A stretch of 64,000 bases of DNA from Phaeosaccion multiseriatum (taxonomy: Eukaryota; Ochrophyta, other classes), in the NCBI GenBank assembly GCA_965112735.1, contig OZ218959.1, forward strand, positions 620,001-684,000, written 5' to 3'. The notes beneath the pieces are model-generated. The model saw nothing but the letters and a program-made list of their open reading frames with translations. It was not told the DNA's origin and made no database searches. Below are positions 45,108 to 54,759 of this stretch, piece by piece (positions within the stretch are counted from its first letter, which is position 1; every line of letters starts with the position of its first letter). The translations under genes were made by a program, and so were the position numbers.

Positions 45108-46826
45108 ATGGTTCATGGGGCGGGACGCTGCTGCTGCGCCCTTGTGGGTGCTGCTCGACGGAAATGGGGCCCTGCTGCTGCCATCGGTGCTGCTTCCCGG
45201 AGGTTTGCTGGCAGCAGAGAAATGGGGTCGATGATGAAGTCTCACTCGCCGATCCCACCCTGCCCTACAATGGTGGGCTGTAGCAGCCGCGGTCCGCAGC
45301 AGAAGCAGCAGCAGCAACAGAGGAGGTCTTTCCACGCTACCTCACGCACGCAGGCCAAGAAGGAAGACTATTACGATGTGCTCGGGGTTGCACGGTAAGG
45401 GCGGCCTTTTGGGGGCAACCACGTATGCGGAACACTCTCTTAGCCCCGCTACTCTCCGTTGCTTGTCTCTCGTCGTGTACAGAGGGGCGCCCCAGGGCGA
45501 AGTGAAAAAAGCGTACTTTAAGTTGGCCAAACAGTACCATCCAGATCACAACAAGGAGGATCCAGAGGCGAAGAAGAAGTTCCAAGAAGTCACCGAGGTC
45601 GGTCGGTCGATCCGCGGTTTGTTTTCTGTGCCGCTTTCTCTCCCTCTTACAATGAGACACCTGTCCTCTGATTTGATGCGCAGGCATACGAGGTGCTTGG
45701 CGACCAAACAAAGAGATCACAGTACGACCAGTTTGGACATGCCGGAGGAGACTTTGGTGCCGGCGGAGGAGGAGACCCCTTCGGGGTGCGTAGCTGCTGC
45801 ACCTGTTCGCCTCCCCTCTCCCCCTCTCGCTCTCCCTCCTCACGCTTGCATGTATTGTGTCCTGAACACCTACCAGGGACAGCAGGGCTTCCAAGGAGGA
45901 GCGGGGCCCTTCGGGCCAGGGGGGATTAACTTCGAAGACCTGTTCGAAGAGGCCTTTTTCGGGGGGGGGAGGAGGGGGCCCCGGAGGGGCGCAGATCTGC
46001 AAATCGCCGTCAAGATGAGCTTCCTGGAAGCCGCGTTTGGTGTGTCCAAGCAGGTTGGTTGCTGTTCCGCACACGCAGGGAAGAACCCCCCCCCCCCCCC
46101 TCCCCAACTCTTCAACTCACAAGAGTCCCTGTTTCTCAACAGGTGGACATCAACTACGCAATCATTGACAGACGGACAGGCAAGCAGCAGCGGAAGAGCA
46201 GGCAACAAAACGTGGACATCCCGGCCGGTGTTGAGCACGGCCAGACCTTGCAACTGGCGCGGGAAGGGGCGGAGGGGGAGAAGGGCGCTCAAAAGGGCGA
46301 CTTGTACATCAACGTGCAGGTCATGCCCGACCCCTACTTTAGCAGAGACGGGGCGGACGTGCACGTCACTGTGGCGGTGGGTTTCGCGTCCTGCCTCTTG
46401 GGTGACGCGGTGGACGTGTTGACTCTGGACGGTATGGTGGAGCTCAAAATCCCACCGGGGTCGCAGCCAAACACTGTGCTTTTGATGCGGGGGAGGGGCA
46501 TTCCGATGCTCACCAACGCAGGACGCAGCAGTCAGAGGGGGCATCAGTACTGCCATCTCGACATTCAGCTCCCCAGCAAGGTTAGCTCCCCTCCCAGGCC
46601 GTCGCCAAGGTACACGACTCCTTGCACACAGGCCTTCTCCCTCTGACCTCCCACCCCCCCCCCCCCGCCTGCCGTGCCCTCCCGTTGCCTCCCCCCCAAG
46701 CTCTCGGAGGCGCAGAAGAAGCTGGTGCTCGACTTTAAGGCCTCCGAGGACGGCAGCCGCAAGGGGCAGAGCGCCAAGGTCAAGAAGGCCTTCGAGGCGC
46801 TCGAAAAATTCAAGGCAAAAAGATGA
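45108..46826 (+). CDS. Mitochondrial-type DnaJ/Hsp40 co-chaperone without zinc finger
   Basis: J-protein that stimulates Hsp70 ATPase. Exons 45108-45394, 45483-45597, 45684-45785, 45877-46053, 46143-46580, 46701-46826; phases agree, giving 414 residues. The first about 85 residues are Arg/Ala/Ser/Gln-rich with almost no acids, fitting a mitochondrial presequence. J domain: [39 protein letters not shown] (HPD kept), [18 protein letters not shown] Gly/Phe-rich linker follows. The substrate-binding domain ([67 protein letters not shown]) runs through with no CxxCxGxG motifs, so it is a class II-like protein. A G-rich/C-rich run inside intron 4 and a C14 run in intron 5 are sequencing hazards. 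Confidence 0.88.
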
Positions 46827-47016
46827 ACAAGCTCTTATTATGTCATAAAATAATTCTGGAAACTCCTTATCCTCCACTCCATCCTTGGGTCACGTTGCAG
46901 TTGACCATGGGAAAGCGCCGTGCAAATCGCCCCGACGCCCCACCTCCTACGCATACATATATGTACAAGTGACCCGTGAGGCCACGTATGCATGTTGTAA
47001 GCCGCCGCCCCTCTCC

Positions 47017-48963
47017 TCACGTGCTGCTGTGCAGCGTAACGCCATCGACGAACCGCGCTGCGTGCACCTCGCAGCCGAGCTCCAAGTACGTGTCGTTGTA
47101 GTCTCCGCCCCCCAAACCGTCGTCCCCCCAGTCCAAGTTGGAGGTGGGTAAGAGGAGCACCATCCACTGCTTCTGCCCGGGCTTGGGGGGCACGTCTTCC
47201 GCGGGGGTGCTGCCTGCAGAGGCCCGAGCCCACCTCGGCGCGCCTTGCTCCAGTGCCACAACCGCGCGCCTCTCTCCATCCGCCTCTGCTGTGTGAGCGT
47301 TGTTTACGACCGCTCTCGACTGCTGTCTCCGGCGGCTGCTGGCTGCTCCCTTCTCGGCGCGAGTGCGGCGTCCTGGCTTGAACTTGAGCTTGCCGAGCGA
47401 AGCAAGCGCGCGCTGGAGGAGCCCTCCGCTCATCATACCGTGTGCGGAAGGGGCGAAGACGTACGACGCGTCTCTCTCCTTGTTCATCCCCTCCATTTCC
47501 CCCCAGTCGTGGCTGCCGCGACCGTACGAGTATGGCAGCAAGCCTGGAACTGCTGCGCCCACGCCATGATGGCTGTCCCCCGTCTGGTAGGCGGACGCAG
47601 GTCCATGATAGAGGTCAACTGCCGCCGCCGCCGCCGCCGCCCCCGCCTCCGCCTCTCCCTCTTCCCCAACCCCCACCAGAAATGTGCCCTTACCGTCCTC
47701 TGCCGTGACAAGGGGCCGCCCAAGCCCGGGGCAGTGCAGGGCTGAGACGTTGCCCAACAGACTCGTCACAGGAGCTCCAGCAGGAGTTCCCAGCAGGGCC
47801 AAATCACTGGCCAGCGAGTAATTCCAAGGGGCGGCGCCCTTTGCTGAGCAGAAGTCGCGCCACTGAGACGTGGGGCTACCGCCCTCAGCATTCGCGAAAG
47901 CGGACGCGGGGCCGTACCGCGGGAACACACGAGTCTCCTCGTAGACGTCGCGGGCTTCCTCCTCCTCGTCCTCCTCCTGCCCCTCCTCCTCGCGCATCCA
48001 CTCGGCGGCAAATAGGGTGTCATCCGCCGACAGATTGTCCGTGGCGAGCGTCCTTCGCCTGGAGGGACGTCCCGCCAAAGCCGCCGCCACCGCTGCGCTG
48101 TCCGACACCAGTGTGGTGGACAGGGGAGGGGAGGCCGACGAGGAGGCAGGTGGGGCTCCCCCCCGCATGAGTGTGCAAACCGCCAAGAGACTCAACGCGG
48201 CCGCCCCACTGAGCGTCAGAGGAGTTCGCCTCGTCGTGTTTGCACTCGGCTGCTGCTCCTGCTCCTGCTGCTGCTGCTGCTGCTCCTGGTGCTCCTGTCC
48301 GCCGCCGCCGCCGCCTTCGAGAAGCGCCAGGTCGAGGTCCTGCACATCGAAATTAAAGTCATCCACCAGACTGGTGTCCATGGCACCCACCTTGAAGTCT
48401 TCATCCCCCTCCCACTCCCCCGAACTCTCCGCCCCGGAGGTATCCTCCGTCCCAGAAGTGGTGGTGCCCTCATCGACGTCACTGTTGCTGCTGGGCACCT
48501 CTTCCTGCTTCGCCTGCACGTGCACGCCCAAGCCCACGCCCACGCCCTCGTCCTCGTCCACGTCACCTCCAAACAAGCGCAGGCCTTCCATTAGCATGTC
48601 GTCCTCCTTGCCCAGCCGCGCCTCCAGCTCCGCCACCTTGGCCAGTAAGGCCTTATTCTCCGCCGCCAGACTCTCCACCTCCGCCTCCCTTTCTCGCAGC
48701 CGCTGCTCCACGTCTTCCACGTGCTGCCGCTGCCGCTCTCTGTGCATCTGGGCGCTCATCCGGTTGCGAATCTTGCGCCGCTGCTTCTTTTGCTCCGAGG
48801 TCAGCTTCGTCTCCCCCTCTGGCGGAGCGAGGAGAGACGCCGGCAACTCCACCTTCAGGATTACCGCCATCTCCTCAATACTCAGGGTCGGCGGGGGCGG
48901 CGGCTGAGACGAGCTCGGCCGCGGCCTCTTACGCACACGCTCACCCATGTCTATCTCGTTCAT
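47017..48963 (-). CDS. bZIP transcription factor with a putative transmembrane anchor
   Basis: Single exon, 648 residues. The basic region spans residues about 59-82: KKQRRKIRNRMSAQMHRERQ has the N-x7-R signature (Asn67, Arg75). A leucine zipper with long heptads follows to about residue 117. Residues about 120-245 are acidic and Gln-rich, activation-like. Residues about 248-266 (PLTLSGAAALSLLAVCTLM) form the only hydrophobic stretch long enough to cross a membrane. It is followed by Arg-Gly-Gly and, about 35 residues on, SRRRTLAT, which resembles a site-1-protease RxxL site. This order (bZIP, helix, luminal tail with a protease site) is that of ATF6 and plant bZIP17/28 ER-stress sensors. The hydrophobic stretch is short and Ala/Ser-rich, so membrane insertion is uncertain. 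bZIP is certain. Confidence 0.8.
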   Translation of the reverse strand: MNEIDMGERVRKRPRPSSSQPPPPPTLSIEEMAVILKVELPASLLAPPEGETKLTSEQKKQRRKIRNRMSAQMHRERQRQHVEDVEQRLREREAEVESLAAENKALLAKVAELEARLGKEDDMLMEGLRLFGGDVDEDEGVGVGLGVHVQAKQEEVPSSNSDVDEGTTTSGTEDTSGAESSGEWEGDEDFKVGAMDTSLVDDFNFDVQDLDLALLEGGGGGGQEHQEQQQQQQEQEQQPSANTTRRTPLTLSGAAALSLLAVCTLMRGGAPPASSSASPPLSTTLVSDSAAVAAALAGRPSRRRTLATDNLSADDTLFAAEWMREEEGQEEDEEEEARDVYEETRVFPRYGPASAFANAEGGSPTSQWRDFCSAKGAAPWNYSLASDLALLGTPAGAPVTSLLGNVSALHCPGLGRPLVTAEDGKGTFLVGVGEEGEAEAGAAAAAAAVDLYHGPASAYQTGDSHHGVGAAVPGLLPYSYGRGSHDWGEMEGMNKERDASYVFAPSAHGMMSGGLLQRALASLGKLKFKPGRRTRAEKGAASSRRRQQSRAVVNNAHTAEADGERRAVVALEQGAPRWARASAGSTPAEDVPPKPGQKQWMVLLLPTSNLDWGDDGLGGGDYNDTYLELGCEVHAARFVDGVTLHSST

Positions 48964-49169
48964 CTGTCTTGGTTATTGTTCTATGTCCCCTCTCCTCCCC
49001 TCCCACTCAGAGAACCTTCTGTACGGTATGCACGGGATCGATCGACGAATGCTTACCCCTCCCCGAATCATCCCTTTTCCAGCCTTTTCCCTTTTTATCA
49101 TTTGCTTTTTGGTGTCTTTAAGCTATAGGTGTCTCCGATCGCTCTTTGGAGTGAAAGACAGGGGGCATC

Positions 49170-49607
49170 ATGGCCAAGTCCCGACGTGGCGGCGCTAAGA
49201 GGGACAAGCGAATTCCAGGTGAGCCCAAATGGGAGGGAGAAAGGGGGGGGTGGGGCGCAATTCTGTCTGTTATAAAAAGCCCGGGTTAGTGAACACTTGT
49301 TTTTTGCGCCGTGTCCAACGCAGGAAGCTATATCATCGTACTGCAGCCAGGCGTGCTGCCAGCCGAGCTGCTGAATAACTTTTCGCTCAAGCCGACCTTC
49401 TCCTACTCTTCAATCTTCATCGGATGCGCCGTGGACAAGGTGAGGAGGAATGGGGGGGGTAAAGGGGGGGTCAGCGAGGGAACTGGAGGGAGGCCGTTCT
49501 GAAGTACAACACATACTGCTGCACCCCAGGTGCCGGTTACGGTCATCGACAATGTGCGAATGAGTCCCCTGGTGCTCAAGGTGATGGAAAATAGGTAAGA
49601 AAAGGGT

Positions 49608-49652
<45 letters not shown>

Positions 49653-50649
49653 CACCGCCCCTACGCCCCCTGGACTGAGCACCCCCACCCGTCTTTCCCT
49701 CGCCAGACTCGTGAGCTCCCTGAGCAAGGACATTCTCATCGAGACGCTGCAGGTAGGTACCGGATGTGCTGGGTGTCCAATTGGCGTTGCTCCACTGTCG
49801 CCGCGGGAAGGAATCAAAGGCAGCAAGCGTATGTGTTTTAAGTCTTTAGTGATGTGCTTGGGGCCATTCTTGCTTAGGAGAGCAGCTAGTGTGCGTGAGA
49901 GGCACAAGGCCTGGTCATTAAAGCACGAATACGCCGCCCGCCCCCATTGCCCCCTGCAACAGACCAAGTACACGGTCGTGAACAGGGACACGGGCGAGCT
50001 CTACGATGTGCGGGAGGTGGACATCTCCGTACCCAACCGGTACAGCATTCTGCCAGGTTAGGTATCGTTGTTGCCAGTCCGGTCCATCCACCTGCGCTCT
50101 CTCTCTCTCTCTCACTCCTCTTGCCTCTCTCTGTACCTGCCTTGGACACGCCCACGCCACGCCACAGACGAGGTAAAAGCCCCCAGCAAAGCCCGAAAGG
50201 TGCTCGGGATCAACCAGCGGCCGACGCACATTCCGCCAAAAGTAGCCAAGCTCGCGGGACACTCGTCGCACATGACCGCGGTGGCCGCCGCAGAGGACTC
50301 AGACAGGGAGCGCCACATCTCGGGCTCGGTGGCCGCGGCCACGCCCACATCGCCTGTGGCTGATGCTGCTGCTGCTACTGGCGTCGCCCCGCGGGAGAGG
50401 CGAGCAGCTTCTGCTGCAGGGGGTGGGGCGGGGGCAAATCGCTCCGACCGAAAGAGTAGAAGTCGTAGCGCCGGGCGTAGCAGAGGCAGCAGTCAGGGGT
50501 TGTACACGTCCCGGGAGGCGAGCAGGAATGCGATTGACATGGAGGACTTGGCGGACATAGGCAGGAGAGAGGAGGAGGAGGAGGAGGAAGGCGCACTGCC
50601 GACACCGAGCTGGAGAATAAGACCTCCTGCTATGGAGACGGCAGTGTGA
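49170..50649 (+). CDS. Unrecognised basic protein with conserved-looking N-terminal domain
   Basis: Exons 49170-49218, 49324-49439, 49530-49594, 49707-49752, 49963-50056, 50168-50649; phases agree, giving 283 residues. The start is Lys/Arg-rich (MAKSRRGGAKRDKRIPG). Residues about 17-125 look like a compact mixed alpha/beta domain: SYIIVLQPGVLPAELLNNF, SSIFIGCAVDK, VTVIDNVRMSPLVLKVMENR, and YTVVNRDTGELYDVREVDIS. The C-terminal half is disordered, Ala/Ser/Arg-rich with an SRSAGRSRG-type patch and a Glu run. I do not recognise the family. Divergent from the bZIP gene across 206 bp and convergent with a four-helix membrane protein. Confidence 0.65.
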
Positions 50650-50868
50650 TGGCACCTGTAAATACAGTCAATCCAGTGTTCTATCATCTAAAACACAACA
50701 CAAAAGTTACTAATATATGTATATGTATTTTTGTTTTTGTGTGCCACTGTGTGTAAGTACTGTATGTAAACAGAGGGGGAAAAAGGGAACAGAGGGGGAA
50801 AAAGGGGCAAAAAATTGTTGTAAAATTTGCGTAAACCTGGCAGATCATATCACTCGTCGCTGGCCTGT

Positions 50869-51809
50869 TTACATGGCGTCCGCGCTGTTCACGGCGCCTC
50901 CCTCTGGTGCCCACCCTGTAGGCGCATTGGGAAAGAGACAAGGGTCGTCAGTGTAACGTCCTTCAAGACAACATCTGTCCAACTCAGCCAAAATGGATCG
51001 TATCATCCAAACTCACCGCCCACGTCGTTCTTGGCGACTTCCGTCTCATGAGTTGAGATGACCGTCGTTCGGTACTTGGCCAGGACAAGGGCAAAGACCA
51101 TGTACAGGAGGAAGAGCAGGAAGCAGAAGGCTGCCATGGCTCGGTCGCCGGACCTCTCCTGTAACCATTCACGCCAACAAACACAACAACATAGTCAGTA
51201 CAAAGAGGGCGGCGCTTTCCCGGCTAAGGGTCTTTGGTACTCACGTTGCCTTCTGCGTCCTTCGCCTCAGCCACGAACACCACGAAGAGCACAAACATGA
51301 GCTGGCTCATCATGGCGCACACGCCCAGGAAGGTGCCAACCGCCAGAGGGGTGTGGAAGCGCTTCAACACAACCGTGCCCCCCACCGAAACGGCGCACAG
51401 AATGAAGAGCGTCCATACCGCAGCGAAGGCTGCTCCATTAGATCCTGTGGTTAGCGTGTGCAGCAGTTAGTTGTGGTGACAGGGTGAAACGGAGGTTTCG
51501 AATGCCTTGCCGTTCGCGAGATCCAAGCTCCCCACCACCCAGCTTACCAGTCTCTCCTCCATTCTCGGCGGCCGCTGCAATGGCAACAATGACTGCGATA
51601 ATTGATAAGCCCTGTTGTCCAGCAGCAGCGATGGGGCAACGAAGGCCGAAAGGTTAGCGGTAGCAGAAGACAGTGGATCCCCCCCCCAACGCCAAATTCC
51701 AACTCACCAAGATCGCAAACCATGTACTTCGCACACACTTTCCAGGGTTGGCCTCGACCTGGTCCCGAGCCTGGCTCAGTTGGCCCATGGCCGTCTCCAC
51801 ATGACTCAT
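50869..51809 (-). CDS. Four-transmembrane protein, MARVEL/tetraspan-like in shape
   Basis: Exons (minus): 51809-51708, 51611-51548, 51444-51245, 51158-51017, 50960-50869; phases agree, giving 199 residues. Four hydrophobic helices are evident: GLSIIAVIVAIAAAA, FAAVWTLFILCAVSVGG, FLGVCAMMSQLMFVLFVVFV, and AAFCFLLFLLYMVFALVLA, with a short soluble N-terminus and a polar C-terminal tail (about residues 155-199). The size and topology resemble MARVEL-type membrane-organising proteins, but no signature identifies it. The last exon uses an AAG acceptor and ends at TAA 50869-50871. No function is assigned. Confidence 0.6.
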
Positions 51810-52282
51810 CTTGCTGTGCTGCTACTGCTTTGTATCGAGCAAGGTGGGTGGGCACAAAGTCTGTGGGTGAGTGAGGAGGGGAAAAGAGAGGAAGAGGAAG
51901 GAGTGAGAGCTTTCAAGGTGACAATGCAACAGCTACTCCCACACAAGCAAACGAGCTGCTGCTGTGGAACGTGGAACTGTGCTCGCAGAGGCAAGGCGGC
52001 TGGTGAGGAGAGGGTATTCTGAGAGAGAAAGAGAACAAAGAATTAATCGCTGCGAAAGAAGCACTTCCGTCCCTCCACAGAAAAGGCAAGCAAGCAAGAA
52101 GCACAGAGAAGAGGCAATTCCACCCTACCAAGGCCCGCCTTCGTACCTTTCTCCTCGCGAACTGTGGCTGGCGTGGAGGATCGCCGCCCAAAGCAGCAAG
52201 TTACGTAAGGGCCGCGTAAGGAATACGAGTTTCCTTTTCCTTCTCCTTTCAACCCCTTCCCTCTCTTTGCATTATAATAGCG
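51810..52282. promoter_or_regulatory. Divergent promoter region (membrane protein / CSN2)
   Basis: 473 bp between two head-to-head genes. No third gene is supported. It contains purine-rich (GAGGAAGAGGAAGG) and pyrimidine-rich patches and an ATTATAATAG stretch just before the CSN2 ATG. Confidence 0.45.
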
Positions 52283-54707
52283 ATGTCAGACGACGGTAGG
52301 TGACCAGGCTTCGGAGTCATGGGTGCTGCTAGCCTCCGATCGCGCCTGATGCTCTGACGCTTTCCCACCTTCTGCCCATGAAGCTCTCCTCTGGCACTCT
52401 TCTTCCCCCTCCCCCCCCCCGCCCCTCTTGCTCCCCCCAAGCATCGACGCTGATGTATTGACATCCCACGTGCTGCTGCTGCCGCTCCTCCCCTTCTCTA
52501 CTTGCAGAGGAAGTGGAGTACGAATATGGTTCGGATGAGTATGCCTACGGAAGTGATGCCGAGGAGGAGGGCGGGGACGGGCAGGAGGACGATCTCATCG
52601 CCATCGAAAACGCGTTCTACGAGGGGGACGATTGCAGAGCAGAGGAGCCGCAGAAAGCGTTGGAGATGTTTGCTAAAGTGGTGACGCTAGAAAAGGAAAT
52701 GGGGAGTGAAGTCAAGTGGCGGTTCAAGGTGCGTCGCCCCATACCTTGAGCTGGACCGGAGGCGATAGCAAGAAACCTAATCGCCAGCCGCAACTGTTTG
52801 TTACAGGCTTTGGGGCATTTAGTTATGCTTCATTATCGGCTGCAGAGCTTCGAGGTGAGCAAGTCGGGGTGCAGGTTAGGCACTCATTGGTGACTGACTC
52901 GCCCTTCTCTGTCGCTCTCTCTCCTTCTTCGCTCCCTCTGGCTCGCCGTCTCTCTTCCTGTCTCTCTCTCTTGTATGTGTCGCACGGGCTGTCCTCTCGC
53001 TCTTTGCCTGATACGCCTCTTTCTCTCTTTGTTCGTGTGTGTGTCGCTATCGCAAACGCGCACCAACAGGAGATGCTTGTCAGATATCGAGAGATGCTGC
53101 AGTACGTGGGTGATGTTACTCGCAACGAGTGCACAGAGAGCATAAACTCCATCTTGGATGCCTTGGCTTCCTCGGACACGGATGTCCAAGTCATTCGACA
53201 GGTTGGTATGATCCTTTGTCTTTCCTTGTACGAGCGCCGAAGTGCCAATCTCTCTATTCTGTCTTGTCTCCATAGATGTACGAGGTGACCCTAGGTGCAC
53301 TCAAAACCGCTGCCAATGAGCGCATGTGGTTCAACACCAATGTCAAGCTCGCCAAGGTGTATCTGCAAATGAGGGACGAATCGGGCTTCAATCGAGTCAT
53401 CCAAGACCTCCACAGAATCTGCAAACTGCCGGTATGTACCCCCCCGGAGACTGAGGGAGAGGGGGAGAAACAGCATTTGCTCAAACGCGCTTATCGTCCT
53501 GTGTTGGTGTAGGATGGGCAAGATGACCCTGCGAAAGGAAACTATCTGCTGGAGGTGTACGGACTGACGATTCAGCACTGCGCAGAGACCAAGGACACGA
53601 AGAGGATGAAGGAGGTGAGAGAGGGGGGTGCAGAGGGGCTGCTACTGCTGCTGCTCAACTCTCCTCTCTTCGCCCCGTAGGTGTATCCCAAAATCATGGG
53701 GCTGAATGCAGCAGTGGAGGATCCACGCGTTATGGGCCTCATTCGGGTAAGCGGTGGTGCAGGCATGCGCAACTTGCACCCCCCCCCTGTACATCTTGCC
53801 TCCCTTCTCCTTGTCGTCTAAGCCAGTGCCACCACCAACAGGAGGAGGGAGGGAAGATGTACATGGGGCTGGAGCAGTGGAACCAGGCCTACAATGAGTT
53901 TTACGAGGGGTTTAGGAACTATCAGGAGGCGGGCAATACCCGCGCAAAGGAATGTCTCAAGGTATGACGTGGTGTCGGAAGAGAAAGAGAGAGACACACA
54001 GGTCCAACCACCGCCCCATCCCCCACCACTGTGTCAGTACGTTGTGCTGGCGAACATGCTCGCGCTGAGTAACATCAATCCCTTTGCCGCACGAGAGGCC
54101 AAGGTGTATCAGGTACGGATGGATGGGGGCGGGGGGGGGGGCAGCCTCCACACACAACAGCCGGTGAATGAACTGTGCTGCTGTACGCACCCATAACCGC
54201 AGGAGGAGAAGGAGATTATAGCTATGATGGACCTGCGACTGGCATACGAAGGTAACGACCTTGCCCGCTTCGAACGCACCTTGAAAAACAAGGTTCGTGG
54301 CTTGCTCTGGGAGAGGGGGGGGGGGGGCGACGACGAAAGCTTCTGATGCTAACTCTGACTCGGTTTGCTCGCTCTGTCAGACGAATCACATCCAGGAGGA
54401 CCTGTTCATAATGACTTTTATCGATCCTCTCCGGCTGCGAATGAGGGAGCAAGTGCTGCTGGCACTGGTGCGGCCATACCGGAAAATCACCATCCAGTTC
54501 ATGTCACAGGAACTGAACATGTCAGAGAGCGAGGTGGAGCAGCTTCTAGTTACCATGATTCTAGACAAGCGGATGGATGGTCAGGTGGACCAGATTGGAG
54601 GCGTGTTCGTGCACTCCGCCTCTCTGGCTTCAAAGAAGTACAGCGCCGTGTCCAAGTGGGCAGATAGCTTGCAAAGCTTGGGCACCACCTTGGGCACTCG
54701 CTTGTAG
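52283..54707 (+). CDS. CSN2: COP9 signalosome subunit 2
   Basis: PCI-domain scaffold subunit of the COP9 signalosome, which removes NEDD8 from cullins. Exons 52283-52295, 52508-52728, 52807-52854, 53070-53201, 53276-53431, 53513-53614, 53681-53746, 53842-53961, 54038-54112, 54203-54292, 54381-54707; all phases agree, giving 449 residues (human 443). The N-terminus MSDDEEVEYEYGSDEYAYGS is acidic as in other CSN2. Helical-repeat landmarks include WFNTNVKLAKVYLQM, YLLEVYGLTIQ, YNEFYEGFRNYQEAGN, and LKYVVLANML. The PCI winged helix is near the end: LLALVRPYRKITIQFMSQEL and DGQVDQIGGVF. The first coding exon is only 13 nt. All other introns are near 60-215 bp. Confidence 0.95.
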
Positions 54708-54759
54708 TCATACGATAGGTGATCACGTAAATGTATAACACAAGACATGTAAGGTTGGT

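Noticed and set aside
45376-46422. 348-codon plus-strand ORF over the DnaJ gene
   Set aside because: It mixes exons and introns. The spliced reading gives an intact J domain and DnaJ C-terminal domain.
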